Origin: Aristaeella hokkaidonensis | GTDB lineage: Bacteria > Bacillota > Clostridia > Christensenellales > Aristaeellaceae | Direction: 5' to 3' | NCBI RefSeq assembly: GCF_018128945.1 | Contig: NZ_CP068393.1 | Span: 744,001 to 808,000, forward strand | Length of the DNA: 64,000 bases | Shown here: piece after piece, positions 34,649 through 44,109 of the stretch | Layout of the letters: each line of letters begins with the position of its first letter | How positions within the stretch are numbered: the first letter of the stretch is position 1 | Notes under the pieces: generated by a model | The model's database searches: none | Seen by the model: only the letters and a program-made list of their open reading frames with translations | What the model was told of the DNA's origin: nothing | Made by a program: the position numbers and the translations under genes

Positions 34649-36748
34649 ATGCCTGTGGCCCGAAGTCAGAGCGCGAGCCTGGACCGGAAGAAATTCTTCG
34701 GCGATCCGGTTCTGGTGATTACAATCATTGCGCTTATTATCTTTCTGGCTCTTTTTATTCTTTATCCGCTTGCCATGCTGCTGATGGACAGCGTACTGGT
34801 ACGCGATACACATCTGTATTCCATTGAACCGCTGGTCAGTGGAGAAAAAATCGTCTATGTTTCTGAAAAAGGTGAAGAGATCAGCGACAGCCGTTCTCCG
34901 GTCTGCGTAAAGCTGACATCGCCGACGGAAGGCGTAGAGGAGAGAATTGTACCCGTGTACAATTCCACGGGTCTGTTTGCCGGCCGGGCAACGATGAACG
35001 ACGTTGAGAAGGGCAATACGCTCTATCTCAAAACGGTGAACAGCAAAGACAAGGCAGTCTATATTGCCCTGGACCAGCTGACCCAGGTACAGGAAGTTCC
35101 GCAGACATACAGGGCTAACGGCAGAGTTATCAAGAAGATGGACGGGATCGAGCTGAGCGACCTGTGCATCCAGCTGCATGAAGACAACTGGACGCTGGAC
35201 GCGTTCCCGCGGATCTTCAGCGACTACACATTCAACAACGCACTGAGAAACACGCTGCTGCTGGGCTGCCTGACAGGACTGGGATCCCTGTTGATCGGCC
35301 TCCTGTTTGCCTATGTGGACGTTTACGTCCATATCCGCAGCAGGATGACGAAAAAGCTGTTTGACGTTGTTTCCCTGCTGCCGGTGGTATCCCCGCCGTT
35401 TGTGCTGTCCCTTTCCATGATGCTGCTCTTCGGCCGCAGCGGACTGATCACCCGGATGGTCCTTGGAATCTATGACTCGGACATCTACGGACTCTGGGGC
35501 ATCACGATCGTTCAGACCCTCACTTTCTTCCCGGTGGTTTACCTGATGCTGAAGGGCCTGCTGAAGAACATCGATCCCTCCATGGAAGAAGCAGCCCGGG
35601 ATATGGGCGCCAGCCGGTGGAAAGTGTTCACGACCGTGACGCTGCCGCTGCTTCTGCCCGGACTCGGAAACGCGTTCCTGGTGACCTTCATTGAATCCGT
35701 GGCGGACTTCGCAAACCCGATGATCATCGGCGGCAGCTATGACACACTGGCGACGACGATCTACCTGCGGATTACCGGCGGTACATACGATATCAACGGT
35801 GCTTCCGCCATGGCTGTGGTACTGCTTGGCCTGACGCTGGTGCTGTTCCTGATCCAGAAGTACGTGCTGGAGAAGAAGACGGCCGCCACGCTGACGGGCA
35901 AGGCCTCCAGGGGACGGATGCTGATTGAGGACAAGAGCGTCCGTTATCCGCTGACGGTCCTTTGTACAGCGGTTTCCGTGTTCGTCATCCTGATGTATAT
36001 CGCGGTTCCCTTCGGCGCACTGTTCAAGCTGTGGGGCAGGGATTATTCCCTTTCCTTCAAGTGGTTTGAGCAGATGTTCCGCGAGCGCGGATGGCAGGCA
36101 TTCAAGGATTCCTTCGTGCTCTCTATTATTGCCGCTCCTGTGACGGCACTGCTTTCCATGATCATTTCCTATCTGGTGGTCAAGCGGAAATTCAAGGCAA
36201 AAGGCTTCATCGAATTTGTGTCCATGCTGGCCATGGCTGTTCCCGGAACCGTGCTGGGCGTTGGATTTATCCGCGGATTTGCGGGCGGCGTTTTCCGGAC
36301 CGGTTTCCTGCAGGGAATCTACGGATCAGGCCTGATCCTGATCATTGTCTTTGTGGTACGATCCCTGCCTGTCGGAACCCGCAGCGGTATTTCAGCCCTG
36401 CGGCAGATTGACAAATCCATTGAGGAATCGGCCTACGATATGGGCGCGGGCAGCGGAAAGGTATTCATGACCGTGACGCTGCCGCTGATCAAAGATTCCT
36501 TCTTCTCCGGCCTGGTGACCACCTTCGTGCGGTCCATTACCGCCATCAGCGCGGTGATCCTGCTGGTGACCCCGCGGTTCCTGCTGATTACCTGCCGGAT
36601 CAACGAATATGCCGAGAAGGGTGAATACGGCGTTGCATGCGCCTACGCCACCATCCTGATCCTGATTACCTACGCGGCAATCCTGATCATGAATACGGTG
36701 CTGAAATACTTTGGTACGAGCAAAAAGATCAAGGGAGAGGTGAAGTGA
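34649..36748 (+). CDS. Fused ABC permease (two BPD domains) with extracellular insertion
   Basis: 699 aa carrying two permease domains, as in AfuB/FbpB. The EAA loops are EEAARDMGASRWKVFTTVTL (first half) and EESAYDMGAGSGKVFMTVTL (second half). After the first membrane helix (VITIIALIIFLALFILYPLA) about 140 residues (roughly 48-190) without membrane segments form an extra extracellular domain; usual family members have only a short loop here. Start ATG 34649 after GGAAGGGG. The ATPase gene starts 2 bases after the stop. It would form the channel of the importer. Confidence 0.88.
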   Translation: MPVARSQSASLDRKKFFGDPVLVITIIALIIFLALFILYPLAMLLMDSVLVRDTHLYSIEPLVSGEKIVYVSEKGEEISDSRSPVCVKLTSPTEGVEERIVPVYNSTGLFAGRATMNDVEKGNTLYLKTVNSKDKAVYIALDQLTQVQEVPQTYRANGRVIKKMDGIELSDLCIQLHEDNWTLDAFPRIFSDYTFNNALRNTLLLGCLTGLGSLLIGLLFAYVDVYVHIRSRMTKKLFDVVSLLPVVSPPFVLSLSMMLLFGRSGLITRMVLGIYDSDIYGLWGITIVQTLTFFPVVYLMLKGLLKNIDPSMEEAARDMGASRWKVFTTVTLPLLLPGLGNAFLVTFIESVADFANPMIIGGSYDTLATTIYLRITGGTYDINGASAMAVVLLGLTLVLFLIQKYVLEKKTAATLTGKASRGRMLIEDKSVRYPLTVLCTAVSVFVILMYIAVPFGALFKLWGRDYSLSFKWFEQMFRERGWQAFKDSFVLSIIAAPVTALLSMIISYLVVKRKFKAKGFIEFVSMLAMAVPGTVLGVGFIRGFAGGVFRTGFLQGIYGSGLILIIVFVVRSLPVGTRSGISALRQIDKSIEESAYDMGAGSGKVFMTVTLPLIKDSFFSGLVTTFVRSITAISAVILLVTPRFLLITCRINEYAEKGEYGVACAYATILILITYAAILIMNTVLKYFGTSKKIKGEVK

Positions 36749-36749
36749 T

Positions 36750-37835
36750 ATGGCAGCGAACAAAAAAGAGCCCAAGGGAGTTCGCCTGGATCATATTTCA
36801 AAGATCTACAAGGATCCCAAGACGGGAAAGGATTTCTATGCCGTGCACGACGTGGCCCTGGACATTGAACCCGGAAGCTTCGTGACGCTGCTGGGCCCCT
36901 CCGGCTGCGGCAAGACGACGACCCTGCGCATGATCGCTGGCTTTGAAAGCCCGGACGAGGGAGAAATTTACCTGGGCGGGGAGCCGATCAACGAGCTGAC
37001 GCCCAACAAGCGCGACACGGCCATGGTTTTCCAGAGCTATGCGCTTTTCCCGCACTACAATGTGTTTGACAATGTGGCCTACGGACTGCGCCTGCGGAAA
37101 GTGCCGAAGGATGAAATCCAGGAAAGAGTCACGAACATCCTGAAGCTGGTGGAACTATCCGATATGGAACAGCGGATGACCAACCAGCTTTCCGGCGGAC
37201 AGCAGCAGCGCGTGGCACTGGCACGGGCGCTGGTTGTGGAACCCGGCGTGCTGCTTTTCGACGAACCACTGAGCAACCTGGACGCGAAGCTGAGGGTACA
37301 GATGCGTACGGAAATCCGCCGCATCCAGCAGGCGCTGGGCATCACCGCTATTTACGTGACCCATGACCAGAGCGAAGCAATGGCCATCTCCGACAACATC
37401 ATCCTGATGAAGGGCGGCGTCATTGCCCAGATGGGTTCCCCGACGGAGATCTATTATCATCCAAACAGCGAGTTTGTCGCCGACTTTATCGGCGAGTGCA
37501 ATTTCCTGCCGTGTACAGTGACCGGCAGGGAAGGAAACGATGTGATCGCCGACGTCTACGGACATCCGGTCAAAGTCCTGTCCGAAAGGGATACGATCGG
37601 CAGCGCCGAGATTGTCCTTCGCCCGGAAGCGATTGAGATTGCCGACCAGGGACAGCTGCCCTGCAAGGTGGAGCTGAGCTGCTTCATGGGTTCCTACCAG
37701 AACTACCATGTGCGGGTCGGCGATACGCTGGTGAAAATCGCTGACAACTGCCCGATCGGCCGGAAAACCTATCAGGTGGGAGACGAGGCGTACATCTCTT
37801 TCCGCAGCGAATGCGCGCACCTGCTGGCAACCTGA
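36750..37835 (+). CDS. ABC transporter ATPase (PotA/FbpC type)
   Basis: 361 aa. Walker A GPSGCGKTT (49-57), Q-loop FQSYALFPHYNV, signature [15 protein letters not shown], Walker B VLLFDEPLSNLD, H-loop YVTHDQSEAMA, and a C-terminal TOBE domain (FMGSYQNYHVRVG). It would energise the fused permease next to it. ABC ATPases of this type can also serve sugar permeases, and it is the only such ATPase near two ATPase-less sugar importers, but the operon context favours its own partner. Confidence 0.93.
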   Translation: MAANKKEPKGVRLDHISKIYKDPKTGKDFYAVHDVALDIEPGSFVTLLGPSGCGKTTTLRMIAGFESPDEGEIYLGGEPINELTPNKRDTAMVFQSYALFPHYNVFDNVAYGLRLRKVPKDEIQERVTNILKLVELSDMEQRMTNQLSGGQQQRVALARALVVEPGVLLFDEPLSNLDAKLRVQMRTEIRRIQQALGITAIYVTHDQSEAMAISDNIILMKGGVIAQMGSPTEIYYHPNSEFVADFIGECNFLPCTVTGREGNDVIADVYGHPVKVLSERDTIGSAEIVLRPEAIEIADQGQLPCKVELSCFMGSYQNYHVRVGDTLVKIADNCPIGRKTYQVGDEAYISFRSECAHLLAT

Positions 37836-37867
37836 TCCGGAAACTGCCTGCAGACACAGACAAAAAC

Positions 37868-37894
37868 AGAGCCGGCCTTCTGGCCGGCTCTTTG
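37868..37894. terminator. Bidirectional terminator
   Basis: AGAGCCGGCC, TTCT, GGCCGGCTCT with TTTG on the plus and GTTTTTG on the minus strand. It separates the convergent ATPase gene and surE. Confidence 0.85.
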
Positions 37895-37908
37895 TTATAT
37901 TCTGCTGA

Positions 37909-38616
37909 TTAACCGATATTCCGGACGACGCCGATGGAAATGTAATGATCCAGAACGGCCCGGAAATCAGAGCCGTCGTCACAGGCGTCATCCGGCACCC
38001 ACTCCGCGGAAAGGCGGAGACCGCCGCCCGGAAGATGCTCCGTAAGCTGATAGCTTCCACGGAACATAGAGCCGGAGGATACGGTGCGGCCGGTGAGAAT
38101 GCCGTTGCAGGAAGCGAGCGGGAAATTGATATTGAGGATTTCGTCCCGCCCGGGCAACAACTCCTCCAGAAGCTCCAGAACGTCGGGAAGAAAACGGTCT
38201 GTGACCGAGTGATCCGGATTATAGGGTTCCGAGAAAGCAGCAGCAGGGATTCCCTGATGGGCGGCTTCCAGCGCGGCACCCACAGTAGCGGAATACTGAA
38301 TATCAGAGGCGATGTTAAAACCGCAATTGATACCGGAAAGAACCAGATCCGGTTTCTGCGGAAGGAGATATGCCAGGCCGACGCGCACACAGTCTGAAGG
38401 CGTGCCGCTGCAGACCCAGGCGGTTACGCCCGGAACCGGAAACGCATAGGGCATAAAATCGACCGGCTCCAGGATGGAAATGCTGTGGGCCTTGGCACTG
38501 TGTTCCCGGTCAGGAGCAATAACCGTCACTTCTCCGAGGGCACGGGCTGCTTCAACCAGGCGGATAATGCCGGAGGAACGGATGCCGTCATCATTGGTAA
38601 TGAGAATTCTTTTCAT
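37909..38616 (-). CDS. surE: 5'/3'-nucleotidase SurE
   Basis: 235 aa. SurE removes phosphate from nucleoside monophosphates in the cytosol with a divalent metal. The N-terminus ILITNDDGIRSSGIIRL carries the metal-binding NDD, followed by VIAPDREHSAKAHSISI, the GTPSDCVRVGL motif and LVLSGINCGFNIASDIQYSA (the family SGIN.G.N signature). The start ATG 38616 has AGGAT nine bases upstream; a TTG two codons earlier is possible. It is the last gene of the phn-type operon, 21 bases after the nucleotidase gene. Confidence 0.95.
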   Translation of the reverse strand: MKRILITNDDGIRSSGIIRLVEAARALGEVTVIAPDREHSAKAHSISILEPVDFMPYAFPVPGVTAWVCSGTPSDCVRVGLAYLLPQKPDLVLSGINCGFNIASDIQYSATVGAALEAAHQGIPAAAFSEPYNPDHSVTDRFLPDVLELLEELLPGRDEILNINFPLASCNGILTGRTVSSGSMFRGSYQLTEHLPGGGLRLSAEWVPDDACDDGSDFRAVLDHYISIGVVRNIG

Positions 38617-38637
38617 AAACAATCCTGTCTGTAATCG

Positions 38638-40125
38638 TCAGGTCAGAACGGTCAGCGGATGGCCGGAAGGGATCTCAACAGGGTCATGCTCCTCCAGATA
38701 CCGCAGGATCAGTTCAGTAATGTCCGTCTGGATATCCCGGACGACCGGGCAGGAGAGATAAAAGTCGAAGTCTCCTGCGCCGGTGGCACGGTAATCGCAC
38801 ATACAAAGGGTGAAGGTGTCTGAATCCTGTACAGGCCGGCCTTCACAGGTAAGGGAAACCACCCGCCGACCCGCGGGACGGGTGAGGTTAAAGGTGTATT
38901 CGATCCCGGCAAAATAATCGTAATTGAAATGCGCTTCCTTCGGCCGGAGAAAGGCTTCACTGATGGCAAGATGCCCCTGCGCATCCCGGTCAAAATACCG
39001 GGCGCACTGCTCCAGCCCCTGACGAAGGATGGAACCGGTGACTTCCAGCACTTTGAGGGTGTTGGGATAGACGTAGGTGGCCACCACATCCCGGACAGTT
39101 ACATTTTTGTCAAAGCCGCGGACGGAATTGGCCAGGCAGGTGCAGCTGACGCAGGCACCGGACGCCCAGAGCTGAACCTGATTGAAGAAATCCGCAATCG
39201 GAGATCCTTCCATTGCCATTTTCAGCTTGTCTTCCGGCCAGAGGGAACGGGAAAGGTGACCGATGGGATGGTCCAGCCATTCATTCAGCCGGCCGAACAG
39301 GGCGGCCTCTTCCGGCGTATATTCCGCATGATCCGGAACAGGACACAACTCAGAAGTAAAGTGCCGGTCCGCGTACATTTCCACCCGGATATACGAGGCG
39401 GCATTGCAGGGCGTCTGGACAAGGTGAGTATTGTGCCAGCGTGCACCGGCCAGCGGGATGTGCTGGTGACCGGTCAGCAGCAGGTCAAAGGGGAGCTCCT
39501 CGCACAGGCGGCAGGCAATGTTTTCATCCGTGGATGAGAGCAACTTCCCGGTTTCCGGATCCCGCTCGATTCCGCCGTGATAAATGCCGATGAGCACGTC
39601 ACACTCCAGGGAGGCCACGGCGGCTTTCGCGCGTTCCAGCGGGGAAACAACGGAAAAGTCCACCAGGTTTTCAGGCTTCTCCCAGCGGTTGATCCAGTCG
39701 GTTACCAGCCCGACAAGACCGACACGAAGGCCGTTGCCGAGAGTACGGACGGCACAGGGTAGCAGCGGAAGCTCCCCGCGGAGATCATCCACATTGGCAC
39801 AGAGACACTGGGCATCCAGCTCACGGAGATAGCGAAGAAGATTTTCACGGCCGTAATTGAAATCGTGATTGCCGAGGGTGACGTAATCATATCCCCGGGC
39901 ATTCATGGCCCGGGCAATCGGTATGTCAACACCCTCGGAACGGCCGAAATAAGTCAGGGGAGAACCCTGAAGCATATCGCCGCCATCGATGACGAGCGTG
40001 TTCTCATCCTTGGGGAAGCGCATGGAAAGAAGCCCCATGGGCTGGGGCTCCTTATTCTGGAAGTTTGTGGGATACAGATATCCATGGATATCCGATGTGA
40101 AATATACAGTCAGCAGCGGTGCCAT
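38638..40125 (-). CDS. Metallophosphatase/5'-nucleotidase without signal peptide
   Basis: 495 aa with the UshA/CD73 two-domain plan. N-terminal metallophosphatase motifs: VYFTSDIHGYLYP, VIDGGDMLQGSPLTYF, LGNHDFNYGRENL, DVLIGIYHGG and LLLTGHQHIPLAGARW. The C-terminal substrate domain begins near residue 310. The protein starts MAPLLTVYFTSDIHG with no signal sequence, unlike exported UshA, so it is likely cytosolic. ATG 40125 lies within one base of the preceding permease stop, so it is translationally coupled to the importer. Substrate could be an imported nucleotide or other phosphate ester. Confidence 0.9.
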   Translation of the reverse strand: MAPLLTVYFTSDIHGYLYPTNFQNKEPQPMGLLSMRFPKDENTLVIDGGDMLQGSPLTYFGRSEGVDIPIARAMNARGYDYVTLGNHDFNYGRENLLRYLRELDAQCLCANVDDLRGELPLLPCAVRTLGNGLRVGLVGLVTDWINRWEKPENLVDFSVVSPLERAKAAVASLECDVLIGIYHGGIERDPETGKLLSSTDENIACRLCEELPFDLLLTGHQHIPLAGARWHNTHLVQTPCNAASYIRVEMYADRHFTSELCPVPDHAEYTPEEAALFGRLNEWLDHPIGHLSRSLWPEDKLKMAMEGSPIADFFNQVQLWASGACVSCTCLANSVRGFDKNVTVRDVVATYVYPNTLKVLEVTGSILRQGLEQCARYFDRDAQGHLAISEAFLRPKEAHFNYDYFAGIEYTFNLTRPAGRRVVSLTCEGRPVQDSDTFTLCMCDYRATGAGDFDFYLSCPVVRDIQTDITELILRYLEEHDPVEIPSGHPLTVLT

Positions 40126-40126
40126 A

Positions 40127-41014
40127 TCAGCCTCTCGTCAGACGGTTCCGGATCCGGGTGGAAAGCCACTCAATCACAAGCATCAGCAGGATCATGCCGA
40201 AGAGATAGGCACCGACCATGCTCCAGCGGCTGGAAGTGATGCACTGGATCAGCGGGGCGCCGATACCGCCGGCGCCGACGATGCCCAGAGTTGTGGCATC
40301 CTTCATGTTGATATCGAACCGGTAAATTACTGTGGAAATGAAATTCGGAATGATCTGGGGCATGATGCCGCAGCGGATCTTCTGGAAACCGGAGCAGCCG
40401 GAGGCGTCCAGGGATTCCAGAATACGTACATCCAGATCCTCGATGGCGGTGATGTACATCTTGCTGATCATACCGATGGAACAGACGCTCTGGGTGACAA
40501 CACCGCAGAAGGCGTTGGGACCGGTGACGCGGATCCAGACCAGCGCCCAGACCAGACTGGGAATGGTACGGATGAGCAGGATCAGCACGCGGAAGATGCG
40601 GGCAAGCCATTTGGGGACAATCCGGTCACAGGCCAGGAAGCTGAAGGGAATGGCCAGGATACCGCCGATCAACGTACCGAGGAAGGCGATGGCGATGGTC
40701 TGGAAAAGCAGATAGGGCACGCCTTCCGTGGAAATGGTGATGCCGGCGATCTCTGTGACGGAGGTATCCTCCGTAATCCGCCCCAGCAGCAGGTTCCAGT
40801 CCGGATGGGTCAGGCCTGTGGCAATACCGCGGGCAACTTCAGATCCCTTTGTGGCGATGCCTTTGAATTCCACACCGCTGGCGGACCAGACCAGCAGCAG
40901 CGCAACGATGATTACAACCAGCGTGTACAGCCACCAGCGGCGCGGGCGCTGTGCGTAGGTTTCCTCTATGCTCAGAGGGCGGGGAACAACCGGGATTTTA
41001 TTCTTTTCACTCAT
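40127..41014 (-). CDS. phnE: Phosphonate-type ABC permease (PhnE, second copy)
   Basis: 295 aa with about six membrane helices (TLVVIIVALLLVWSASGV, TIAIAFLGTLIGGILAIPFS and others). The EAA-like loop is ESLDASGCSGFQKIRCGIMP. TSRWSMVGAYLFGMILLM near the C-terminus fits PhnE. It pairs with the adjacent permease to form a heterodimeric channel for the PhnC ATPase. It follows the other phnE by 13 bases. Confidence 0.88.
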   Translation of the reverse strand: MSEKNKIPVVPRPLSIEETYAQRPRRWWLYTLVVIIVALLLVWSASGVEFKGIATKGSEVARGIATGLTHPDWNLLLGRITEDTSVTEIAGITISTEGVPYLLFQTIAIAFLGTLIGGILAIPFSFLACDRIVPKWLARIFRVLILLIRTIPSLVWALVWIRVTGPNAFCGVVTQSVCSIGMISKMYITAIEDLDVRILESLDASGCSGFQKIRCGIMPQIIPNFISTVIYRFDINMKDATTLGIVGAGGIGAPLIQCITSSRWSMVGAYLFGMILLMLVIEWLSTRIRNRLTRG

Positions 41015-41027
41015 GTTTCCGCCCTCC

Positions 41028-41993
41028 TTAACTCAGCTTTTTGCGCAGGTACTGGCTGAGGCTCTCAATGCTGACAACAAGGATAAAGAGCATCAGCAAC
41101 ACCGTGCCGAGACCGTTATAATCACGCCAGCCGATCCGCTCGTCAATCAGCAGACCCAGACCGCCCGCACCGACATATCCGAGAATGGAAGCTGCCCGCA
41201 CGTTCATTTCAAGCGCGTAGAGGCTGTAGCTCAGATAAGTGGGCAGGATCTGTTTCATACTGGCGGACCAGAAGCCCTGCAGCTTGGTGGCTCCGAAGGA
41301 TTCCATGGCCTCAAAGGCGCCCATATCGATGGTTTCGATGGATTCATACATCATCTTGCAGATGACGCCGAGGGTGAAAACCAGGATGGCCAGGGTGCCG
41401 GCGAAGGTGCCCAGGCCGAAGATCAGGGCAAAGATCTTCGCAACCACCAGGGTGGGCAGCGTGCGGAGAATATTCAGCAGCAGCCGGATTACGGATACGG
41501 TGGCCTTGTTGCGGTTAATATTGGTGGAGGCCGCAACGGCCAGCGGCAGTGCCAGCGTGGCGCCGATGAAGGAGCCCAGGATGGACATACGAAGCGTATC
41601 CCAGAGCGGGCTGAAAACCTTCGGCGCGAAGGATCCGGTCATGGTATGCCAGAGCGCCTGCCACCAGCGGCCGTCGAAGACGGACAGCAGGCTGACGGTA
41701 CCGGGATCCATGCCGAATTTTGTGAAAGTGGACTCCTGGATATTGAAGATATCCGGGGAGAAGATCTGGCTCAGGATGACGACAAACTGATGACCCCGCC
41801 GGGCAATGATGCCCAGGTCAAAACCGGTCAGCTTGATGCTCAGCCAGACCATGGCAACCAGCAGCACGGCAATCAGCGGCATCCGGGATCGGGGCCGCTG
41901 TACGCTGTGACCGTTGGACAGACGGATGGTTTTGGGTTTGAAAACGCGGTCGAAAAGCGGGACACGGTATCCCGCCGCGGCTTTCTTTTTCAT
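41028..41993 (-). CDS. phnE: Phosphonate-type ABC permease (PhnE, first copy)
   Basis: 321 aa. Helices include MPLIAVLLVAMVWLSIKLTG and ILGSFIGATLALPLAVAAST; the EAA-like loop is EAMESFGATKLQGFWSASMK and the end is IGWRDYNGLGTVLLMLFILV. I start at ATG 41993, six bases after GAGGAGG; a TTG 15 bases upstream would overlap phnC. Tandem phnE copies are common in this transporter family. Confidence 0.88.
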   Translation of the reverse strand: MKKKAAAGYRVPLFDRVFKPKTIRLSNGHSVQRPRSRMPLIAVLLVAMVWLSIKLTGFDLGIIARRGHQFVVILSQIFSPDIFNIQESTFTKFGMDPGTVSLLSVFDGRWWQALWHTMTGSFAPKVFSPLWDTLRMSILGSFIGATLALPLAVAASTNINRNKATVSVIRLLLNILRTLPTLVVAKIFALIFGLGTFAGTLAILVFTLGVICKMMYESIETIDMGAFEAMESFGATKLQGFWSASMKQILPTYLSYSLYALEMNVRAASILGYVGAGGLGLLIDERIGWRDYNGLGTVLLMLFILVVSIESLSQYLRKKLS

Positions 41994-42004
41994 ATGCCGC
42001 CTCC

Positions 42005-42763
42005 TCAATCGCCCGCCTGGGGAATGGAAGCACCGTTGTAGATGGAATCCAGAATCTCCTGGGTAACCTGATCCACAGGCCCGTCGTAAACAATTTCACC
42101 TGCGCGGATACCGATCAGGCGGGTAGCGTATTTGAGCGCCAGGTCCACATGATGAATATTGATCAGGATGGAAATGTTCATTTCTTCATTGATGCGCTTG
42201 AAGTCACCCATGACCTGATGGGCAGTGACAGGATCCAGCGCGGCCACAGGTTCATCCGCCAGGATGATGGTGGGCGTCTGGTTCAGGGTGCGGGCCAGGG
42301 CAACGCGCTGCTGCTGACCGCCGGAAAGCTGGTCGCAGCGGGTATAAGCCTTGTCCAGGATGCCGACTTTATCCAGCGCCTCCAGGGCATGCATTTTCTG
42401 CTCCTTGCTGAAAATGCCGAGCAGAACCTTCCACCAGGGCATATCAGGCACCATGGAGGTCAGCACATTCTTGATGGCAGTGGAGCGGGAAACCAGGTTG
42501 AAGGACTGGAAAATCATACCGATTTTCCGGCGGAAACGGCGGAGACTTTTGCCCTTCAGGGTCATGACGTCTGTGCCGTCCACGGTCAGCTGTCCCTCCG
42601 TGATATCAATCATCCGGTTGATGGTCCGGATGAGGGTGGATTTGCCCGCACCGCTGAGGCCGATGATGGCAACAAATTCGCCCTGATTGATGGTGAGGTT
42701 CACATCTTTCAGGCCTTTTACGCCGTTGGGATAGGTTTTACTGACATGTTTGAATTCAATCAA
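42005..42763 (-). CDS. phnC: Phosphonate-type ABC ATPase
   Basis: 252 aa with Walker [18 protein letters not shown], signature [17 protein letters not shown], Walker [21 protein letters not shown] and H-loop [15 protein letters not shown], typical of PhnC. I start at TTG 42763 ([14 protein letters not shown]) with GAAGAAGGA upstream, which gives the usual PhnC length; the frame runs 28 codons further upstream without a good start. It follows phnD across a hairpin. Confidence 0.92.
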   Translation of the reverse strand: MIEFKHVSKTYPNGVKGLKDVNLTINQGEFVAIIGLSGAGKSTLIRTINRMIDITEGQLTVDGTDVMTLKGKSLRRFRRKIGMIFQSFNLVSRSTAIKNVLTSMVPDMPWWKVLLGIFSKEQKMHALEALDKVGILDKAYTRCDQLSGGQQQRVALARTLNQTPTIILADEPVAALDPVTAHQVMGDFKRINEEMNISILINIHHVDLALKYATRLIGIRAGEIVYDGPVDQVTQEILDSIYNGASIPQAGD

Positions 42764-42819
42764 GGAGATTCCTTCTTCTGCGGCTGTGCCGCCTGTAATT
42801 AATCCATAAACCTGAAAAA

Positions 42820-42860
42820 TCCGGGCTGCCGCGCGGCGTGAACGCACGCAGCAGCCCGGA
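42820..42860 (-). terminator. Terminator-like hairpin between phnD and phnC
   Basis: On the minus strand TCCGGGCTGC...GCAGCCCGGA is followed by TTTTTC, 12 bases after the phnD stop. The downstream genes have no obvious separate promoter, so it likely allows read-through and raises phnD mRNA relative to the rest. Confidence 0.7.
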
Positions 42861-42872
42861 CGGTGAGCGATC

Positions 42873-43919
42873 TTACTTCACGACTTCCTGTGCCTTACGG
42901 GTGGCGTCGTAATCGCTGTCAACAGCCTTCTTGTAACCTTCGTGGCTGTACACGGAGAAGATGGCCTTGCCTTCTTCAGTGTTGATAATGTTGATCAGGG
43001 CGTCCTGGATGGCCGCGATGAACTCGGGATTGTAGATCTCGGGCTTCGCCTTGGTAACGGCCACGGTGTCATTGTAGATACCGGGGGTGACGCCGATAAC
43101 GTTCAGCTCATTCCAGATGGTGTCGGTACGACCCATGCCGGCCTTGCCGGTGGGATCGGTCTCGCCCAGGGGAAGCATCCAGGCGGCTTCATAGTCGCGG
43201 CGGCCGTCGGCGTAGCACACGATGATGTCCACCTGCTCGGCAGCAGCCTGCGCGAACTGGTCGCCATACTGAATGCCGAAGGAAACATGCTCCAGATCGG
43301 TGAGCTTTTTGCCGTCATAGTGATCCATCAGCCACATGGTGGGATAGATATATCCGGCAGAGGAGGAGTTGTTGCCGACAGCCCAGTTGGCCTTGTTCAG
43401 GTCATCCCAGGTCAGGGCTTCACCGGCGTTGACTTTGGCGGCCAGTTCCTTGCCGTAGGCAGAGGGAGTGGCATAGATCAGGGCGCGGTAGAAACCGACC
43501 TGATTGCTGGAGTCACCGGTGGTCTTGTTGGCGTCGCCGTTCCAGTCGGCAGGATTTTCACTGTCGTTGGACAGACCGGCGCGGGTGGAGGTCAGGATGA
43601 CCTCTGTTTCGTCGCTGTAGAGGACGTAGGTGCCGGCGGGCAGCCAGCCGATATCGATGGAACCGGCGCCCATGGCTTCACCGGTGGCGTTGTAGTTGGT
43701 ACCGACGGTGATTTCCACTTCGCCGATATCATAGCCCTGGTTGGCCATTTCAGCCTTGAGCAGGTCGGGCAGGTTCTTGGTGCCGGTGATAATCACGTCA
43801 GCATCCTTGGAGGGAACAAATTCGAGGGTCAGCTTGTCCATTTTGACATTGTCAGCCAGGGCGCTAACGCAGCCGAGAAGCAGAACAATTGCCAGAAGCA
43901 GGGCGGTGAGTTTTTTCAT
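42873..43919 (-). CDS. phnD: Phosphonate/phosphate-type ABC substrate-binding protein
   Basis: 348 aa with signal peptide ([22 protein letters not shown]). LLGC resembles a lipobox only loosely and an ALA cut site follows, so lipidation is uncertain. Family segments: [48 protein letters not shown] and [18 protein letters not shown] 43919 follows AAGGAGGATG and lies in a perfect 12-bp palindrome (ATGGTATACCAT). It heads a phnD-C-E-E-nucleotidase-surE operon. The family binds phosphonates, phosphite or phosphate esters; no C-P lyase gene is present here. Confidence 0.9.
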   Translation of the reverse strand: MKKLTALLLAIVLLLGCVSALADNVKMDKLTLEFVPSKDADVIITGTKNLPDLLKAEMANQGYDIGEVEITVGTNYNATGEAMGAGSIDIGWLPAGTYVLYSDETEVILTSTRAGLSNDSENPADWNGDANKTTGDSSNQVGFYRALIYATPSAYGKELAAKVNAGEALTWDDLNKANWAVGNNSSSAGYIYPTMWLMDHYDGKKLTDLEHVSFGIQYGDQFAQAAAEQVDIIVCYADGRRDYEAAWMLPLGETDPTGKAGMGRTDTIWNELNVIGVTPGIYNDTVAVTKAKPEIYNPEFIAAIQDALINIINTEEGKAIFSVYSHEGYKKAVDSDYDATRKAQEVVK

Positions 43920-43941
43920 GGTATACCATCCTCCTTAATAT

Positions 43942-43966
43942 ATGATTCAATTATGTATTGGATCAT
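43942..43966. promoter_or_regulatory. Inverted repeat upstream of phnD
   Basis: ATGATTCAAT and ATTGGATCAT (9 of 10 complementary) around TATGT, within the AT-rich 5' region of phnD just before its ribosome site. A candidate repressor operator; it is not a direct-repeat pho box. Confidence 0.4.
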
Positions 43967-44052
43967 GTACATATTATGCAATACAAACATAAAGAAAGTA
44001 TTACGAAGTTCTAACTATATCTGAAAAAGCGCAGAAGTATAAATTTAAGGAA

Positions 44053-44084
44053 AAAAGACAGAGCCGGCAGCGCTGCCGGCTCTG
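44053..44084 (-). terminator. Terminator of the LacI gene
   Basis: A 26-bp perfect palindrome CAGAGCCGGCAGC/GCTGCCGGCTCTG followed on the minus strand by TCTTTTTTCC, 25 bases after the regulator's stop. Confidence 0.85.
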
Positions 44085-44109
44085 CGTTTATGGGGGAGAA
44101 AAGGGGATG

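Noticed and set aside
40078..40096. Another copy of the hairpin-array unit (ATATCCATGGATAT followed by GATGTGAAATAT)
   Set aside because: It is a single palindrome within the conserved DIHGYLYP codons of the nucleotidase, so coding constraint explains it.
37909..43919. Complete phosphonate catabolism locus
   Set aside because: Only transporter and phosphatase genes are present; no phnG-M C-P lyase, phnX or ptxD homologue is visible.
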